Part shown: positions 21,506 to 29,413 of the stretch, one piece after another | Position numbering within the stretch: position 1 is the stretch's first letter | Layout: every line of letters begins with the position of its first letter | Virus record (IMG/VR): IMGVR_UViG_3300044823_000057 | Span: 1 to 42,162 of that record | Reading direction: 5' to 3' (one strand) | From: a virus | DNA length: 42,162 nt | Translations under genes and position numbers: made by a program | The notes under the pieces: model-generated | Databases searched by the model: none | What the model saw: only the letters and a program-made list of their open reading frames with translations | Told to the model about the DNA's origin: nothing

Positions 21506-21886
21506 TTACTTTGAATATCCCATGACATTGACGGTCTTGTGGAGGGCAGTGGAAGCGGTGGACATTGATTCTTCGTCTGTCCCTAACGCTATCGCCAGCA
21601 ATGCCTCCCGATAGATTTCGCGCTCGCGCAACCCGCGCACGATTGCATGAGCTTCCTGCTTGCGTAAATCCGTGGCAATAGTGATTTCGAGCTGCTCCGT
21701 AGGATGCAGAGCGTGAATGTCAATCTGCCCCCCATTGTTCACCACAATCAGATTGCTATAATCAAACTCTAATTTCGGTTGACGTTCAAAAATGCCTTGA
21801 ACGCAATCCTGTTCCTCACCATCATCGGGCAGTTGACGATATGTTTTGCCGTATCTTTCCTGCGATATTTCATTAAGTGTTTTCAT
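21506..21886 (-). CDS. Hypothetical protein behind the second leader copy
   Basis: 126 residues from ATG 21886 (MKTLNEISQERYGKTYRQLP), placed 7 nt after AAGGGGA; the ATG at 21910 lies inside the repeated leader. The body is acidic, with a C-terminal helix. It stands directly behind a copy of the 72-bp leader also found before the first gene of the operon, so it probably has its own promoter. Confidence 0.55.
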   Translation of the reverse strand: MKTLNEISQERYGKTYRQLPDDGEEQDCVQGIFERQPKLEFDYSNLIVVNNGGQIDIHALHPTEQLEITIATDLRKQEAHAIVRGLREREIYREALLAIALGTDEESMSTASTALHKTVNVMGYSK

Positions 21887-21890
21887 TTTC

Positions 21891-21962
21891 ATTTCCCCTT
21901 CGTGTTTCATGTTTACCGTGAGATAAATATGACAGAGTCCATCCAGCTTGCAAGACTTATTC
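21891..21962 (-). repeat. Duplicated 72-bp leader, copy 2
   Basis: 71 of 72 bases identical to 22450-22521 (difference at 21898/22457). It ends at the ribosome site of the following gene. Confidence 0.9.
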
Positions 21963-22000
21963 CTTTACATTTCTTGCACACCTAAAAGTGCAATAAATGT

Positions 22001-22165
22001 TTAGTGCTTGGTTGGCGGTCTGCCCAGTCTCTTGCCACTGGCTTTGGCTGCTGCTGCTCCCATCCGGCCAATTTCGCTCTTACGCTTGGCCGTGAGCTTC
22101 TTGGCTCTGGCTATGCCGCCCATGCTGGCAAACTGGCTAACCGTCATTGTGTTGGGGTGTTTCAT
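22001..22165 (-). CDS. 54-residue Ala/Lys-rich basic protein
   Basis: MKHPNTMTVSQFASMGGIAR then AKKLTAKRKSEIGRMGAAAA and GKRLGRPPTK. A small nucleoid- or AT-hook-like phage protein type. ATGA overlap with the upstream gene. Confidence 0.55.
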   Translation of the reverse strand: MKHPNTMTVSQFASMGGIARAKKLTAKRKSEIGRMGAAAAKASGKRLGRPPTKH

Positions 22166-22446
22166 GGTAAAGTCCATCCGCCCGTGTCAAGCGCGGTTTT
22201 GTCGCCCATAGCCGAAATCGGCTTGTAAGTGTTCGGCTCTGGGAACATAAACGCGGGATAGCGACTCGTGTGCTTTTCCACGACTACAGCTCTTGCGCTG
22301 GCCAGAGATAGCTGTGCCGCAGCCAACGCCTCGCGCTTGGTGTCATAGTGGGCAACATCTTGCGAATCTCCAAACTCATCAATGGTTCGCACTTCGTATT
22401 CGACTACGCGCACCCTGCACTTGTCTTTGAATATCTTTTCTGGCAT
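22162..22446 (-). CDS. First gene of the leftward operon, hypothetical
   Basis: 94 residues from ATG 22446 (MPEKIFKDKCRVRVVEYEVR), with an AAAGGGAAA ribosome site supplied by leader copy 1. It is beta-rich at first and then has YDTKREALAAAQLSLASARAVVVEK, as in small phage proteins with a per-residue repeated-strand layout. Being first behind the leader it should be among the earliest products. Unrecognised. Confidence 0.55.
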   Translation of the reverse strand: MPEKIFKDKCRVRVVEYEVRTIDEFGDSQDVAHYDTKREALAAAQLSLASARAVVVEKHTSRYPAFMFPEPNTYKPISAMGDKTALDTGGWTLP

Positions 22447-22449
22447 ATC

Positions 22450-22521
22450 ATTTCCCTTTCGTGTTTCATGTTTACCGTGAGATAAATATGACAGAGTCCA
22501 TCCAGCTTGCAAGACTTATTC
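22450..22521 (-). promoter_or_regulatory. Duplicated 72-bp leader, copy 1 (probable leftward promoter)
   Basis: This stretch precedes the first minus-strand gene and is repeated at 21891-21962. On the minus strand it holds TTGCAA (22507-22512) and, 18 nt on, TATTTA, a weak sigma70-like pair, then a ribosome site at its downstream end. Conservation of both copies supports a promoter-plus-leader function. Confidence 0.55.
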
Positions 22522-23134
22522 ATCACTATCTTTCATTGATGGACAACGACTTATGATTATTCAGCATAAGACGGAAGCACAAGCTCCCTAATTGGTGGAA
22601 GATTGCCCCGCCGCCGCAACAATCGCGCTACGTTTGATTATGGGAAGCAATTCGGATCGATTTTGAATGTCATCATGCACAAAGCATGGGCAAGCGCAAC
22701 ACGGGCACGTATACAGCGCATTGCATAGCAAAGCACTGATTTAATCACACTACGTTCATCCATGACGCGTTTTAAACGTGTTCACCTTGTCAGGATATGG
22801 CGGGGAATGAACGTAACCAGTGGACACTCTAGCACACTCAAACTAAATCCATGCTTATACTATCATTATGCAATCTTATTGTTTGACACGCTGAGAATAG
22901 GACACCCGTCCTGAACATGGACACTGAGCAAAAGTAAACACTGTCATCAAATGGGACACCCCAAAAGGAATCTTTTTTCTATTGCACCAAAACAGGTTAC
23001 CAATCTTGCGTGTTTGTCCTATGAAAATATCAGAATCATGGCTTTAACTTTCTTGTTGACAGGATGGCAAGAAATGTTGTAATCTAATTTTGTCATAGTT
23101 GATTGCAAAAAATGGTTAGTCTGAATTTACTACA
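22522..23134. other. Divergent control region, no convincing gene
   Basis: 613 bp between the leftward and rightward operons. It holds four copies of GGACAC (22822, 22900, 22919, 22954) plus TGACAC (22884), a small hairpin AGGAC-accc-GTCCT (22899-22912), AT-rich stretches and the rightward promoter. The GGACAC copies could be operators or origin iterons. A 41-codon minus-strand ORF (22638-22763) is present but unsupported. Confidence 0.5.
23056..23083 (+). promoter_or_regulatory. Sigma70-type rightward promoter
   Basis: TTGACA (23056-23061), 16-bp spacer, TGTAAT (23078-23083), close to consensus. Predicted start near 23090, 45 nt before the first rightward ATG. It would drive the terminase and head genes. 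Confidence 0.7.
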
Positions 23135-23584
23135 ATGAACGAGCTAATTGAGGGTGAATCTGGAATAGGGGATAGTCGTTACACGGATTCGGTTGATTTT
23201 GATTATGAGGCTGCCGACAGGGGCAATCCATTAACGGCAGAGATTGAGGGCGGACATAGTGGAGACCAGATAAAGGACTTGGCATCGGCTTTGAGCAGGA
23301 TACTTCAATGGTGTTGGATGAACGGGTATAACAACAACAGACCAAACAAATCCAGCTATGTTCATTTCGTGGCAATGACGGCGGCGTTGAGGCCGGACTT
23401 GGTTGGGGATTCGAGCTATCAGAAGTTGGGGAAGGATTTGGGGGTAACGAGGGCGTGGATGAGCCGGTTAGCTTTGAGTTTTCAAGATGAATTCGGGTGT
23501 CATTTCAGAAGGAGTAGGCGGCAGGGTTCGAGGGCTGCTATGAGCAAAGGACAACTACACAAGAAACATGACAAAGCCATCTGA
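23135..23584 (+). CDS. HTH protein at the head of the late operon
   Basis: 149 residues. QKLGKDLGVTRAWMSRLALSF is a good helix-turn-helix (residues ~95-118), and the C-terminus is basic (RRSRRQGSRAAMSKG). It precedes and overlaps the small-terminase gene by 17 bp. It may be a DNA-binding packaging partner or a late regulator acting on the region just upstream. Confidence 0.6.
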   Translation: MNELIEGESGIGDSRYTDSVDFDYEAADRGNPLTAEIEGGHSGDQIKDLASALSRILQWCWMNGYNNNRPNKSSYVHFVAMTAALRPDLVGDSSYQKLGKDLGVTRAWMSRLALSFQDEFGCHFRRSRRQGSRAAMSKGQLHKKHDKAI

Positions 23585-24041
23585 ACTTCCTCCAATTTTG
23601 GTTGATACCGACACGGCTAGCCGGTGGTTAAGCGTGACCGGGCAAACACTTCGCACCATAGCCAAGACAGGCAAGTATTTCCCGATACCCGACAAGGGAG
23701 AATGGGACTTGGAAAAGACCGTCAAGGGCTTCATCCAATACCTACGCGAACAAAGCGAACGCGACAAGGACAAGAAAAAGGAATTTGATGTTGAACGTGT
23801 CAGGAAACTAAAGCTGGCTAATGACGAAACCGAGGGAGAGTTGGTTCGGATAGACAAGTTGATGGAAACTGCCGCGCCTACCATCCAGAAAATCAAGGAG
23901 GTCACCTACGGCAAGTTGGAAGGCGAGATGCCCATTGCTGTGGCGGGGATGGACGTTCCACAAAGCAGGATTTACGGGACTCGGCTGGCTGGTGAGCTAA
24001 TAAAAATATGGTCAGAGCTTGTAAAGAAATGGGGAATATGA
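23568..24041 (+). CDS. Terminase small subunit, Nu1-like
   Basis: 157 residues. The N-terminal winged-helix region TDTASRWLSVTGQTLRTIAKTGKYFPIP...WDLEKTVKGFIQYLRE matches the Nu1/gpNu1 DNA-recognition domain. A charged coiled coil follows (~65-105) and a C-terminal segment presumably contacts the large subunit. It recognises the packaging site and delivers DNA to the large subunit encoded next. Confidence 0.8.
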   Translation: MTKPSELPPILVDTDTASRWLSVTGQTLRTIAKTGKYFPIPDKGEWDLEKTVKGFIQYLREQSERDKDKKKEFDVERVRKLKLANDETEGELVRIDKLMETAAPTIQKIKEVTYGKLEGEMPIAVAGMDVPQSRIYGTRLAGELIKIWSELVKKWGI

Positions 24042-24042
24042 A

Positions 24043-25869
24043 ATGGGCAATCTCGGTGATAAAATCTCGTCCCTGTTACAGCCTAAAGACACCCGGCCAA
24101 CACACGAATGGGCTGCGGAGAATGTAGGGTTACTCCCACCCCTGACTCGCGTGGGGTTATTTGACCCGACTGTATCCCGCCATTTCAATCCTATCTTCGA
24201 TGCTCTGGACGACGAGCGGACAAGGGAAGTTAATATCCTGAAACCTTTACGCTCCGGCGGTTCGCTGGTAGGGGATATTCACCTTTGCTCTGTTATGGCT
24301 AGGAATCCAGGCGGTTATCTTGGTGTGTATCAAACCGAACCGGAAGCCAAGAATTACTTCTTTGATCGTATTGAGAAGATGATGAAGGCTTGTCCGCAGG
24401 TTTCAATTCAGATGCCGTATAAATATGAGTGGAGTGAAGTCAGGCTTTCCAGTGGGGTAACGCTTTACAGTGGTGGGCCAGCATTGAGTAATCTTCAAAG
24501 CAAAGGTGTTCGGTATCTTCGACTGGATGAATGTTGGATGTATCCGGCTGGACGAATTGTAGAAGCCGAAGGTCGAGTAGGAGATTATCTCAAGATGGAG
24601 ATGTCGAAGATAATCCGAATCTCACAAGCCGGGCCTTACGAACATCGGACGTTAGACGAGTGTGAATGGTATCGGGCATATCAAAGAGGAACAAGGCACG
24701 AATGGGAAGTTCAATGCGAACATTGTCAGCAATACTTTGAGCCGGTGTTTTCCGGTCAAAGAGAAGATGGTTCGTTTTGGGGAATCACATGGGAACACCA
24801 CAAGAAACAGAATGGGGATTGGGATTTGGGTAAGTGTTGTGCTACCGTTCGTTTTGAATGTCCCCACTGTGGTAAGCCGTTACTGGACTGTCCGAAAACC
24901 AAGTCTGAATGGAACAGGACTGGCCGGTATAAAATCATAGGAGAGAACAACCGCCGGCGGGTATCATTCCATTTCGAGTGTGTGATAGATTTTCCGTGGT
25001 CTGACCTAGTTGAGTTATGGCTGGACGCTTGCAACGCTTTCAATCGAGGTGATATAAAACCGAAACTGCAATTCTACCAGAAACGCCGGGCAATCTTCAA
25101 AGATGAATCCAGCTTACTCCGAAGCGGACTCCACTTGAAACGGATTCCCTACGAAATCAATACTTCGTGGCCGGAAGAAAAGTCACGGTTTATGACCTGT
25201 GACCGGCAAGAAGAAGATGCCTACTGGTGGACAATCAGAATGTGGGGTGAAGAAAAATCTCGTAGAATAGCTTTTGGAAAATGCTTTGGTGAAGGCGACA
25301 TAAAAGAGATTGCTTTGAAATATAAAGTTGACCCGAACCATGTTGGAATTGATTCTGGGTATCTGCCAAAGGGCGACCGCGGCGTTTATTCCATGTGCTG
25401 CCGTCAAGGATGGATAGCCATGAAAGGCGATAAAGGCTATGAATATGTCCACATCGTTAAGAATGGCCGACGCATACGAAAGAGCTATGCTCCGTTGACA
25501 TATGGCGACCCTGAAATCGGCACAAAAGGCGAAGGCCGCCGCTATGCTCCACTCGTTCTCTATTCAAAGTCACAGATGAATCAGATTGTGCAGACCTTGA
25601 TTGATTCTGGACGCTGGGAAGAACCTGAAATTGGCGAGAATAAAGACATGGAAGAGGAATACTCGGCGCAAATGTCCAGTCGCAGGAAGGTTGAGGACTT
25701 TGATTTACGCACCGGCGAATCCAAGATATACTGGAAAGAATCAAAGAACGACCATGCAAGAGACTTGGCTAACGAACAGGTGTTATTTGCTATCCTTTCA
25801 GATTTACTAGCTGACCCTGTGATTGAGAAGTTGAGCCGGAAAGAGGAACAGGCGGTTGAATCAAAATAA
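24043..25869 (+). CDS. Terminase large subunit, GpA family
   Basis: 608 residues, typical for lambda gpA-type terminases. An N-terminal adaptor box (THEWAAENVGLLPP) is followed by the ATPase with a deviant Walker A (KPLRSGGS, 67-74) and Walker B YLRLDE (158-163). A zinc-binding insert has CEHC and CPHCGKP. The C-terminal nuclease domain has VGIDSGY and RDLANEQVLF. It translocates DNA into the prohead and cuts it. A ribosome site (GGGGAATATGAA) precedes the ATG. Confidence 0.9.
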   Translation: MGNLGDKISSLLQPKDTRPTHEWAAENVGLLPPLTRVGLFDPTVSRHFNPIFDALDDERTREVNILKPLRSGGSLVGDIHLCSVMARNPGGYLGVYQTEPEAKNYFFDRIEKMMKACPQVSIQMPYKYEWSEVRLSSGVTLYSGGPALSNLQSKGVRYLRLDECWMYPAGRIVEAEGRVGDYLKMEMSKIIRISQAGPYEHRTLDECEWYRAYQRGTRHEWEVQCEHCQQYFEPVFSGQREDGSFWGITWEHHKKQNGDWDLGKCCATVRFECPHCGKPLLDCPKTKSEWNRTGRYKIIGENNRRRVSFHFECVIDFPWSDLVELWLDACNAFNRGDIKPKLQFYQKRRAIFKDESSLLRSGLHLKRIPYEINTSWPEEKSRFMTCDRQEEDAYWWTIRMWGEEKSRRIAFGKCFGEGDIKEIALKYKVDPNHVGIDSGYLPKGDRGVYSMCCRQGWIAMKGDKGYEYVHIVKNGRRIRKSYAPLTYGDPEIGTKGEGRRYAPLVLYSKSQMNQIVQTLIDSGRWEEPEIGENKDMEEEYSAQMSSRRKVEDFDLRTGESKIYWKESKNDHARDLANEQVLFAILSDLLADPVIEKLSRKEEQAVESK

Positions 25870-25870
25870 T

Positions 25871-26308
25871 TCAGTGCCCAAATCTAGCAACATTTGACCA
25901 ACGGCTTTCCCAAGTTGCATCAAACGATTTGAATCGGATTAAATACTCTAAACATTTTGCCGCGCATTGCTTCATCCTGATTTGAGCTTCCTTTTTGTCT
26001 TTGCCCTTTTTATTTCCAAGCAGCCTATTGATAACAATTCTTGAATCTGAAAATAATTCCACCGAAAATACTGACGGAGAATTACCCGAATCTTTTATTG
26101 CGTCAACTGTCCACGCCAATGCTCTTTCGAGAATTTGAAATTCTGCTTCATTGCTTGTTCCAAGTCCAAGTTCCAATCTCGAAACAAAAGCAACTTGTCT
26201 GCCGTTAAACAGGACAACGTAAGACCCGTATTTGTTTCCCGGATTCGTTGGTCTGCAACCTCCATCAAATTGTATTGTTATTCTGTTTATTTTCTTCTCT
26301 TCCTCCAC
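25871..26308 (-). CDS. Ribonuclease H-like protein
   Basis: 145 residues. The fold is signalled by ITIQFDGGCRPTNPG (Asp15), SNEAEFQILERAL (Glu56) and VELFSDSRIVINRL (Asp88). The expected fourth acidic residue near the C-terminus is replaced (NVARFGH), and the protein ends early, so activity is not assured. It would cut RNA in RNA-DNA hybrids, e.g. primers. It starts at GTG 26308 and is transcribed against the surrounding late genes, ending 2 bp from the terminase stop. Confidence 0.8.
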   Translation of the reverse strand: MEEEKKINRITIQFDGGCRPTNPGNKYGSYVVLFNGRQVAFVSRLELGLGTSNEAEFQILERALAWTVDAIKDSGNSPSVFSVELFSDSRIVINRLLGNKKGKDKKEAQIRMKQCAAKCLEYLIRFKSFDATWESRWSNVARFGH

Positions 26309-26309
26309 T

Positions 26310-26590
26310 GTCTTGTTACTGATTACGGACGGGAGGAGGAAGCGAGCGAAGGCATAGCACCCCTAAGGATGCCGTGCAATTCGCTCAAGTTACGGCTCGG
26401 TTATCGTCGCTTCACTTGGCTCTTGGTTGCCACAATGCCTCGCTCCAAGATTGGCCAGACTATTTCGACAGAGGTTGCTGTCGCTCGACTCGCGCTCTAG
26501 CCTTTCGCACCCACGCGTCAATCTTCGTCGTCCCGGCTTATTGATTACGATTCACCCGCCGCGTCTAGTTGTTACCGCTTCCTGTGAATC
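26310..26590. other. GC-rich structured spacer, candidate ncRNA or inserted element
   Basis: No convincing gene. GAGCGAAGGCAT (26344-26355) pairs with ATGCC (26369-26373) and TTCGCTC (26380-26386). TCTTGG (26421) pairs with CCAAGA (26445), and CGACAG (26466) with CTGTCG (26478). Twelve-base imperfect direct repeats TTA(C/T)TGATTACG flank it at 26316 and 26538. This suggests a folded RNA or a small insertion. It must also carry the promoter for the RNase H gene. Confidence 0.45.
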
Positions 26591-26593
26591 GGG

Positions 26594-26633
26594 ATAAAAA
26601 TAAAAAGGCCGTCAGATTTTTAGTCCGACGGCC
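26594..26633 (-). terminator. Rho-independent terminator
   Basis: On the minus strand GGCCGTC...GACGGCC (26607-26633) is followed by TTTTTATTTTTAT (26606-26594). It ends the transcript of the two genes at 26761-27314 and insulates the RNase H gene. Confidence 0.85.
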
Positions 26634-26760
26634 AACAGCAATGCGAGTTGCAATTTCTGTTTGATGACTGAATACGCTAATAAACAGCCAACAAACATAT
26701 TCAAAAAGAGAATCAATCATAACTCGCATTTTCATAAATCTACTCAACCTAGCAGAGAAG

Positions 26761-26979
26761 TCAACAATCTTTTTGTGAAAGTTTTGATTTAAGCTCCATC
26801 AAGTCAGAAACCATGCACTTATCAGCGATTGCTGCGCCCTGCGCCAATCCAGCACAGTAATCCATTTTACTGTTACCGCGATGCTTCAATGCTTCGATTT
26901 CGTTTTCAAATCTGCTTATCGTAAGTCTTTGGATTTTGTCATCAATCCACTGGCAGAATAGCATTTCTGTGTTTGTCAT
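26761..26979 (-). CDS. 72-residue hypothetical protein
   Basis: Helical, with a Cys-containing middle (MDYCAGLAQGAAIADKCMV). ATGA overlap with the secreted-protein gene upstream; a terminator follows. Part of a two-gene minus-strand unit inside the late region. Unrecognised. Confidence 0.55.
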   Translation of the reverse strand: MTNTEMLFCQWIDDKIQRLTISRFENEIEALKHRGNSKMDYCAGLAQGAAIADKCMVSDLMELKSKLSQKDC

Positions 26980-27314
26980 ACTCTGTATCTCTGATGGATA
27001 TTGAGGATTTGGAGTTTGACTAAAGCGATTTGGCTGGTAACAGTCCTGACTCTTGGCATGGTTTGGTTATAAAACCGATTCCAAGCGGCCTGTTTTTGCT
27101 CATTGGTTATTTGCCCCGATTGTTCTTGAAGAATAAGGGCTGATGTAAATTCTATGGATTGTTTTTCGCTGGCCTTCTGTTCGGCTTCCAGCGTGGCTAG
27201 TTCATTGGATAAAACTGCTAGTCCGGCGCGAACCTGTTCAACGGTAACGCCGTTGTCGAATGTTTGTGCTGATACGGCCAATGCACAAAACAGAATCAGA
27301 ATTATTGCTTTCAT
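26976..27314 (-). CDS. Secreted coiled-coil protein
   Basis: 112 residues from ATG 27314 (MKAIILILFCALAVSAQ), a Sec signal peptide; the 27359 start adds an unlikely prefix. The mature part is a long helix (VLSNELATLEAEQKASEKQSI). A periplasmic rod-like protein; in a moron position, it may alter the host envelope. Coupled to the gene downstream. Confidence 0.55.
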   Translation of the reverse strand: MKAIILILFCALAVSAQTFDNGVTVEQVRAGLAVLSNELATLEAEQKASEKQSIEFTSALILQEQSGQITNEQKQAAWNRFYNQTMPRVRTVTSQIALVKLQILNIHQRYRV

Positions 27315-27443
27315 TATCTGACTGTGACGGCCATTCTTGGTTACGGACGAAAACTTCACAAGTTGCTCCGCGAATCGTCGCCGCAGTCAAAGAACACCGC
27401 AATCCTATCATGTAATAAAACCAAGTCAACTACTTTCTTTCCA

Positions 27444-27467
27444 TTGACTTCCCGCCATTTATGAATG
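27444..27467 (+). promoter_or_regulatory. TTGACTT start-proximal box 1
   Basis: TTGACTT, 8 nt, then TTATGAATG containing the start codon. CCATT-tatg-AATGG forms a small stem over the ATG. No Shine-Dalgarno is present. The same layout stands before 30245, 34393 and 40940, and a looser form before 34915. Confidence 0.5.
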
Positions 27468-27752
27468 GCTTACAATCCTTTCATTGGGCGTGATTTAGCG
27501 TGGCTGGAACTAAATATCCAACAGGCACAGGACGATTTGGCAGCCGGTAAGAACATTATGTCAGTCAGTTCTGGTGATGTTCACAAGGGCGAACGCATTG
27601 AGAAATCCATTGAGTCTCGGTTGCGGCTGTTGCTGGCGGCGGCTTCACTGAAAGACCCAGATAAGTATCCGCCCGATTCTTGCTATCCAATTACCGAGGC
27701 GCGAATAGCTTTTGCACCGCAACAAAACATTTCAGACCCGAATCAGGCATGA
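27465..27752 (+). CDS. Head-tail connector, gpW-like
   Basis: 95 residues. MAYNPFIGRDLAWLELNIQQAQDDLAAGKN and a central VSSGD segment with the helix IEKSIESRLRLLLAAASLKDP match small gpW-like proteins found directly upstream of lambda-type portals. It stabilises DNA-filled heads and joins the tail. The stop overlaps the portal start (ATGA). Confidence 0.7.
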   Translation: MAYNPFIGRDLAWLELNIQQAQDDLAAGKNIMSVSSGDVHKGERIEKSIESRLRLLLAAASLKDPDKYPPDSCYPITEARIAFAPQQNISDPNQA

Positions 27753-29413
27753 GCAAAAGAATTTCATCTTCAAGGGAAATCGTGGGGCGAAACCTGAAAG
27801 CTGGTCAGCTTCCGTTCCGTCAGGTTGACACTGGAAACACCTACGGCTTCAACAACACACTGATTCAGGCGGCAGTCCAGACCACTGACCGACAGACGGT
27901 AACGCTGGTTGACTATGATATTCACCGCACGGTAAGTGTCATAGGCCGACGTACGTTGTTGAGCCTTGCGCGGACAATGTTTTGGAGAATCCCCGCGTTA
28001 CAGGCTGCGATTCTTGAACAAGCTAACCTAGCCGCAAATCCTTTTACTCCGCGTTACGCTGGTAAAAACAAGGCGTGGGGCGAAACGGCTGCGCTATGGT
28101 TAAACGACTGGCACAAGGTATTTGATTTAGCAGGATGGCCGTATGATTATGAGTCTTATGTTGAGCTGTTAATTGTCACTTCGATAGTGGACGGTGAGAT
28201 TTTCACGCTACTCACAGAAGATGCTAGTGGAAATCCTCGCATACAAATTATTCCGTCGCATCGTGTGGGTAGCCGTTACCAGACCGGAGGCTCGGCAAAG
28301 GTTAGCTACACCGGAAACCAACTTTGGATTAACGATATTCTTGTGGACGGAAACTTGCCGTGGACTTATTCGACTCCGTTACAATGGGAAGCCCCGATTA
28401 TTGATGGAGTGATTGTTGACGGACAGACAAGGCCGATTGCTTACAGGGTATTTGACGACCCCGTTGTGTCCTCAAAATATACGGACATTGGAGCGCGAAG
28501 CATATTCCCCACATTTATTCCGATGTTCCCCGGACAACTACGCGGAATATCACTACTCGCGTCAAGTGTATTCGACTGGCAGGACGTAAAGGAGTTCCGT
28601 GACTTTGAAAAGCTGGCGCAAAAGACATTTTCGTCTCGGACAATCATGGAGTCCAACGAAGAGGGCGAAATTGACCCCGCGAAACGGTTGGTTACTTCCG
28701 CAACTCGCAACCCAGACAATTCCCTACTCACTCCGGCCTCAATGCAGGTTAATGGCGGTCAATATACCGTGTTCAAGGCTAATTCCGGCTCGAAACTTGA
28801 AGCATTTGACTGGAATCGTCCTGCACAAAACGCGCAAGGGTTCATGGACACGATTGTTCGGGATGCTTTTCGCGGGACGGAATGGGATACGTTCTTTTCA
28901 CTCGACCCGAAGCACGTTGGTGGTGCGCCGATGCGGGTTGTGGTGGATAAAATATGTCGTGTCTTGAAGAAACGCCGCCGGATGCTGGCTAAAACAACCT
29001 TACGAGTGGACACATACGGTCTTGCGAAGGGTGCATTACGCGACGGTTCACTTCCAATGGACAATGACTGGTATCGGTGGACATATCAAGGCCCGCCCGA
29101 CCCGACGGCCGACAGACGATATGACGCACAGACTGACCAGATGGAATATGAACTCGGCTGGTCAACGCTTGCAGACATTGAAGCTCGGCGCAACGGCGAT
29201 TGGCTGCTCAAGCGCGAGCAAAGGGAACTTGAAGTGGATGATTTATTCACACGCGCACAGAAACTTGCTGATAAATTCCACATTTCCATACAGGAGGCTG
29301 CATCACAAATATCGCTTATGGGAACGGCAACATTGTCTCGTCGGGAGATGGAGACAGAGCCAACTCAAACACAAGAAACAGGCAAAGTCGCCCCACAGGG
29401 GAATCAACCATGA
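27749..29413 (+). CDS. Portal protein, lambda gpB-like
   Basis: 554 residues from ATG 27749 (MSKRISSSREIVGRN), coupled to the connector. Typical features are TLSLARTMFWRIPALQAAI-type helices (here LLSLARTMFWRIPALQAAI), a large central region with IQIIPSHRVG and RGISLLASSVFDWQDVKEF, and a C-terminal Gln/Thr-rich tail. It forms the dodecameric DNA gate at the head vertex and interacts with terminase and connector. Length and gene order (connector, portal, S49 protease) match lambda-like heads. Confidence 0.85.
   Translation: MSKRISSSREIVGRNLKAGQLPFRQVDTGNTYGFNNTLIQAAVQTTDRQTVTLVDYDIHRTVSVIGRRTLLSLARTMFWRIPALQAAILEQANLAANPFTPRYAGKNKAWGETAALWLNDWHKVFDLAGWPYDYESYVELLIVTSIVDGEIFTLLTEDASGNPRIQIIPSHRVGSRYQTGGSAKVSYTGNQLWINDILVDGNLPWTYSTPLQWEAPIIDGVIVDGQTRPIAYRVFDDPVVSSKYTDIGARSIFPTFIPMFPGQLRGISLLASSVFDWQDVKEFRDFEKLAQKTFSSRTIMESNEEGEIDPAKRLVTSATRNPDNSLLTPASMQVNGGQYTVFKANSGSKLEAFDWNRPAQNAQGFMDTIVRDAFRGTEWDTFFSLDPKHVGGAPMRVVVDKICRVLKKRRRMLAKTTLRVDTYGLAKGALRDGSLPMDNDWYRWTYQGPPDPTADRRYDAQTDQMEYELGWSTLADIEARRNGDWLLKREQRELEVDDLFTRAQKLADKFHISIQEAASQISLMGTATLSRREMETEPTQTQETGKVAPQGNQP

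Noticed and set aside
22638-22763. 41-codon minus-strand ORF in the control region
   Set aside because: No ribosome site, no coupling and no recognisable motif; kept only as a remark in the control-region entry.
26135-26500. 121-residue plus-strand ORF over the RNase H gene and the spacer
   Set aside because: It is antisense to conserved RNase H motifs and shows no protein-like pattern in the spacer part.
26565-26747. 60-residue minus-strand ORF
   Set aside because: The strong terminator at 26594-26633 lies inside it, so it would not be fully transcribed.
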